NCBI GenBank assembly: GCA_934148015.1
Contig: CAKPCU010000001.1
Span: 1 to 64,000, forward strand
Length of the DNA stretch: 64,000 nucleotides
Direction: 5' to 3'
DNA from: an uncultured Bacilli bacterium
GTDB taxonomy: Bacteria > Bacillota_I > Bacilli_A > RF39 > UBA660
In this document: one piece after another, positions 62,886-64,000 of the stretch
Numbering within the stretch: the first letter of the stretch is position 1
Layout: the number at the start of each line of letters is the position of its first letter
Notes under the pieces: generated by a model
The model's database searches: none
The model's input: only the letters and a program-made list of their open reading frames with translations
What the model was told of the DNA's origin: nothing
Program-made: the position numbers and the translations under genes

Positions 62886-64000
62886 TTACTTTCCTAAACA
62901 AAATCTACTAAACAAATTATCAATTAATTCTTCGGTGTAATTAGCTCCTATTATGTCTCCTAGCTTTTCCCATACTAATTTTAAATCTATTTCAATCATA
63001 TCTATTTCTCTTTCTTCTTTAATACCTTGTTCTACATCCTCTAAAGATTTAATAGCAGATTTTAATAAAGATATTTGTCTTATATTAGTAAAAAATGTTA
63101 AGTTTTTGCTCATAAATGTTCCAACGTTAAACATTTCTTTTATAGAATCTTTTATAGCATCTATTCCCTCGTTATTTTTAGCACTTATTTTTATAACGTC
63201 ATTACTATAAGAATTATTTAGTTTTAAATCTATTTTATTCATTATTATAATTCTTTTTTTATCTTTAGTTTTTTCTAACAAATACTTATCTTCTTCACTT
63301 AAAGGGCAACTAGCATCCAAAATAAGTAATACTAATTCTGCCTCATCTATTAAATTTAAACTTTTTTCAATACCTATTTTTTCAACTATATCATCTGATT
63401 TTCTAACACCTGCTGTATCTATTAAATTAAGTTTTACACCGCCTACTAAAATACTTCCTTCTACTATATCACGGGTTGTACCTTTTACATCTGTTACAAT
63501 GGCTTTTTCCTCTTCTAATAAAGCATTTAAAAGACTTGATTTACCTACGTTTGGCTTTCCTAATATAACCGTTTTAATACCATCTTTTAATATTTTTCCA
63601 TCTTCTGATAATTTTAATGTCTTTAATAACTTTTCTTTTATTTCTCGTACTTTTTCTTTTATTTTGTTTATTGTTACTACTTCTATATCTTCATACTCAG
63701 GATAATCTATATTTACTTCTATATTAGATATTAAACTTATTATCTCTTCTCTTGTATCTTCTATTAACCTAGAAACATTACCAGATAACTCATTAATAGC
63801 CATTTTTCTAGTTAGTTCTGTTTCAGAATTTATTAAATCCATAACTCCTTCCGATTCGGTCAAATCTATTCTACCATTTAAAAATGCTCTTTTAGTAAAT
63901 TCACCAGGTTCTGCAAGTCTACAACCTTCAAGAAGTAATATTTCCATTATTTTATTAACAACTGCAATTGAACCGTGAGTGTTTATTTCTATTACATCTT
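62886..64000 (-). CDS. mnmE: tRNA modification GTPase MnmE (5' end outside window)
   Basis: 371 residues of the C-terminal part. The frame runs to the window edge with THGSIAVVNKIMEILLLEG, so the about 80-residue N-terminal domain lies outside. Visible: the helical domain with EPGEFTKRAFLNGR, the G domain (GKPNVGKSSLLN, DVKGTTRD, DTAGVR, MNKIDL) and the C-terminal FCLGK, whose cysteine is usually FCIGK. With MnmG it makes cmnm5U34. MnmE and MnmG are separated here by the two relics at 61906-62778. Confidence 0.97.
   Translation of the reverse strand, partial: DVIEINTHGSIAVVNKIMEILLLEGCRLAEPGEFTKRAFLNGRIDLTESEGVMDLINSETELTRKMAINELSGNVSRLIEDTREEIISLISNIEVNIDYPEYEDIEVVTINKIKEKVREIKEKLLKTLKLSEDGKILKDGIKTVILGKPNVGKSSLLNALLEEEKAIVTDVKGTTRDIVEGSILVGGVKLNLIDTAGVRKSDDIVEKIGIEKSLNLIDEAELVLLILDASCPLSEEDKYLLEKTKDKKRIIIMNKIDLKLNNSYSNDVIKISAKNNEGIDAIKDSIKEMFNVGTFMSKNLTFFTNIRQISLLKSAIKSLEDVEQGIKEEREIDMIEIDLKLVWEKLGDIIGANYTEELIDNLFSRFCLGK

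Noticed and set aside
1..64000. CRISPR arrays, rRNA genes, insertion sequences with transposases
   Set aside because: No regular direct repeats with spacers, no rRNA sequence and no transposase or integrase reading frame were found.

Overview
The window is very AT-rich, uses TGA as a stop (shown by prfB) and carries a Bacillota core gene set: parA/parB, whiA, cdaA/cdaR, ftsEX, long-form hpf, mreB/mbl, spoIID/spoIIQ-like genes and an agr quorum-sensing locus. The predicted proteins are Lys/Asn/Ile-rich. The best guess is a low-GC gut-type Bacillota (Bacilli or Erysipelotrichia-like, possibly of the Mollicutes-related uncultured orders). This is an inference from gene content and composition, not a taxonomic assignment. 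Almost every gene is on the minus strand, and mnmE-mnmG-rsmG lies at the right edge, so one replichore arm near the origin is plausible.

Layout. 1-7500: an accessory island. An operon encodes a ribbon-helix-helix protein, a nuclease-methylase fusion, a two-TRD specificity subunit, a DUF4268-type PD-(D/E)XK protein and, behind an internal terminator, a zinc-hook AAA/ABC ATPase related to RloC/PrrC. A TnpV-type transposon gene and a truncated cell-wall amidase mark its right border. 7800-11700: an unknown protein, a CmpB-like membrane protein, an HtrA protease and an Abi_2/HEPN protein. 11700-16400: rplM-rpsI with leader and promoter, cdaA-cdaR, UPF0316 and tRNA-Thr. 16400-20000: a gene-poor stretch with unknown genes and decayed sequence. 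20000-28900: M18 aminopeptidase, AbgT transporter, mscS, parAB, whiA, trxB, lgt. 29000-36100: an HTH pair, uvrA, two DUF4190 membrane proteins, uvrB. 36100-45800: small unknowns, metallophosphoesterase, the ftsE-ftsX-M23 hydrolase operon, YitT, prfB with its programmed frameshift, and a GntR-ABC operon. 45800-47400: two gene relics. 47400-54600: DUF84 NTPase, secA, hpf, a cold-shock gene with a 13-residue leader ORF, then agrBD convergent with agrAC. 54700-64000: mreB/mbl, spoIIQ-like, spoIID, DUF1146, rpiB, an Asn-rich protein, rsmG, mnmG, two pseudogenes, and mnmE (cut by the window edge).

The left island is the best candidate for an unusual system: a BcgI-like (type IIB) restriction-modification pair carrying two extra putative effectors, with an attenuator-like terminator in front of the RloC-like one and a perfect 15-bp-arm palindrome in front of the regulator. 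Other points of note are a 41-residue AgrD precursor too short for routine ORF calling, an Asn-rich prion-like protein, several single-lesion pseudogenes, and a palindrome built around the rplM promoter.
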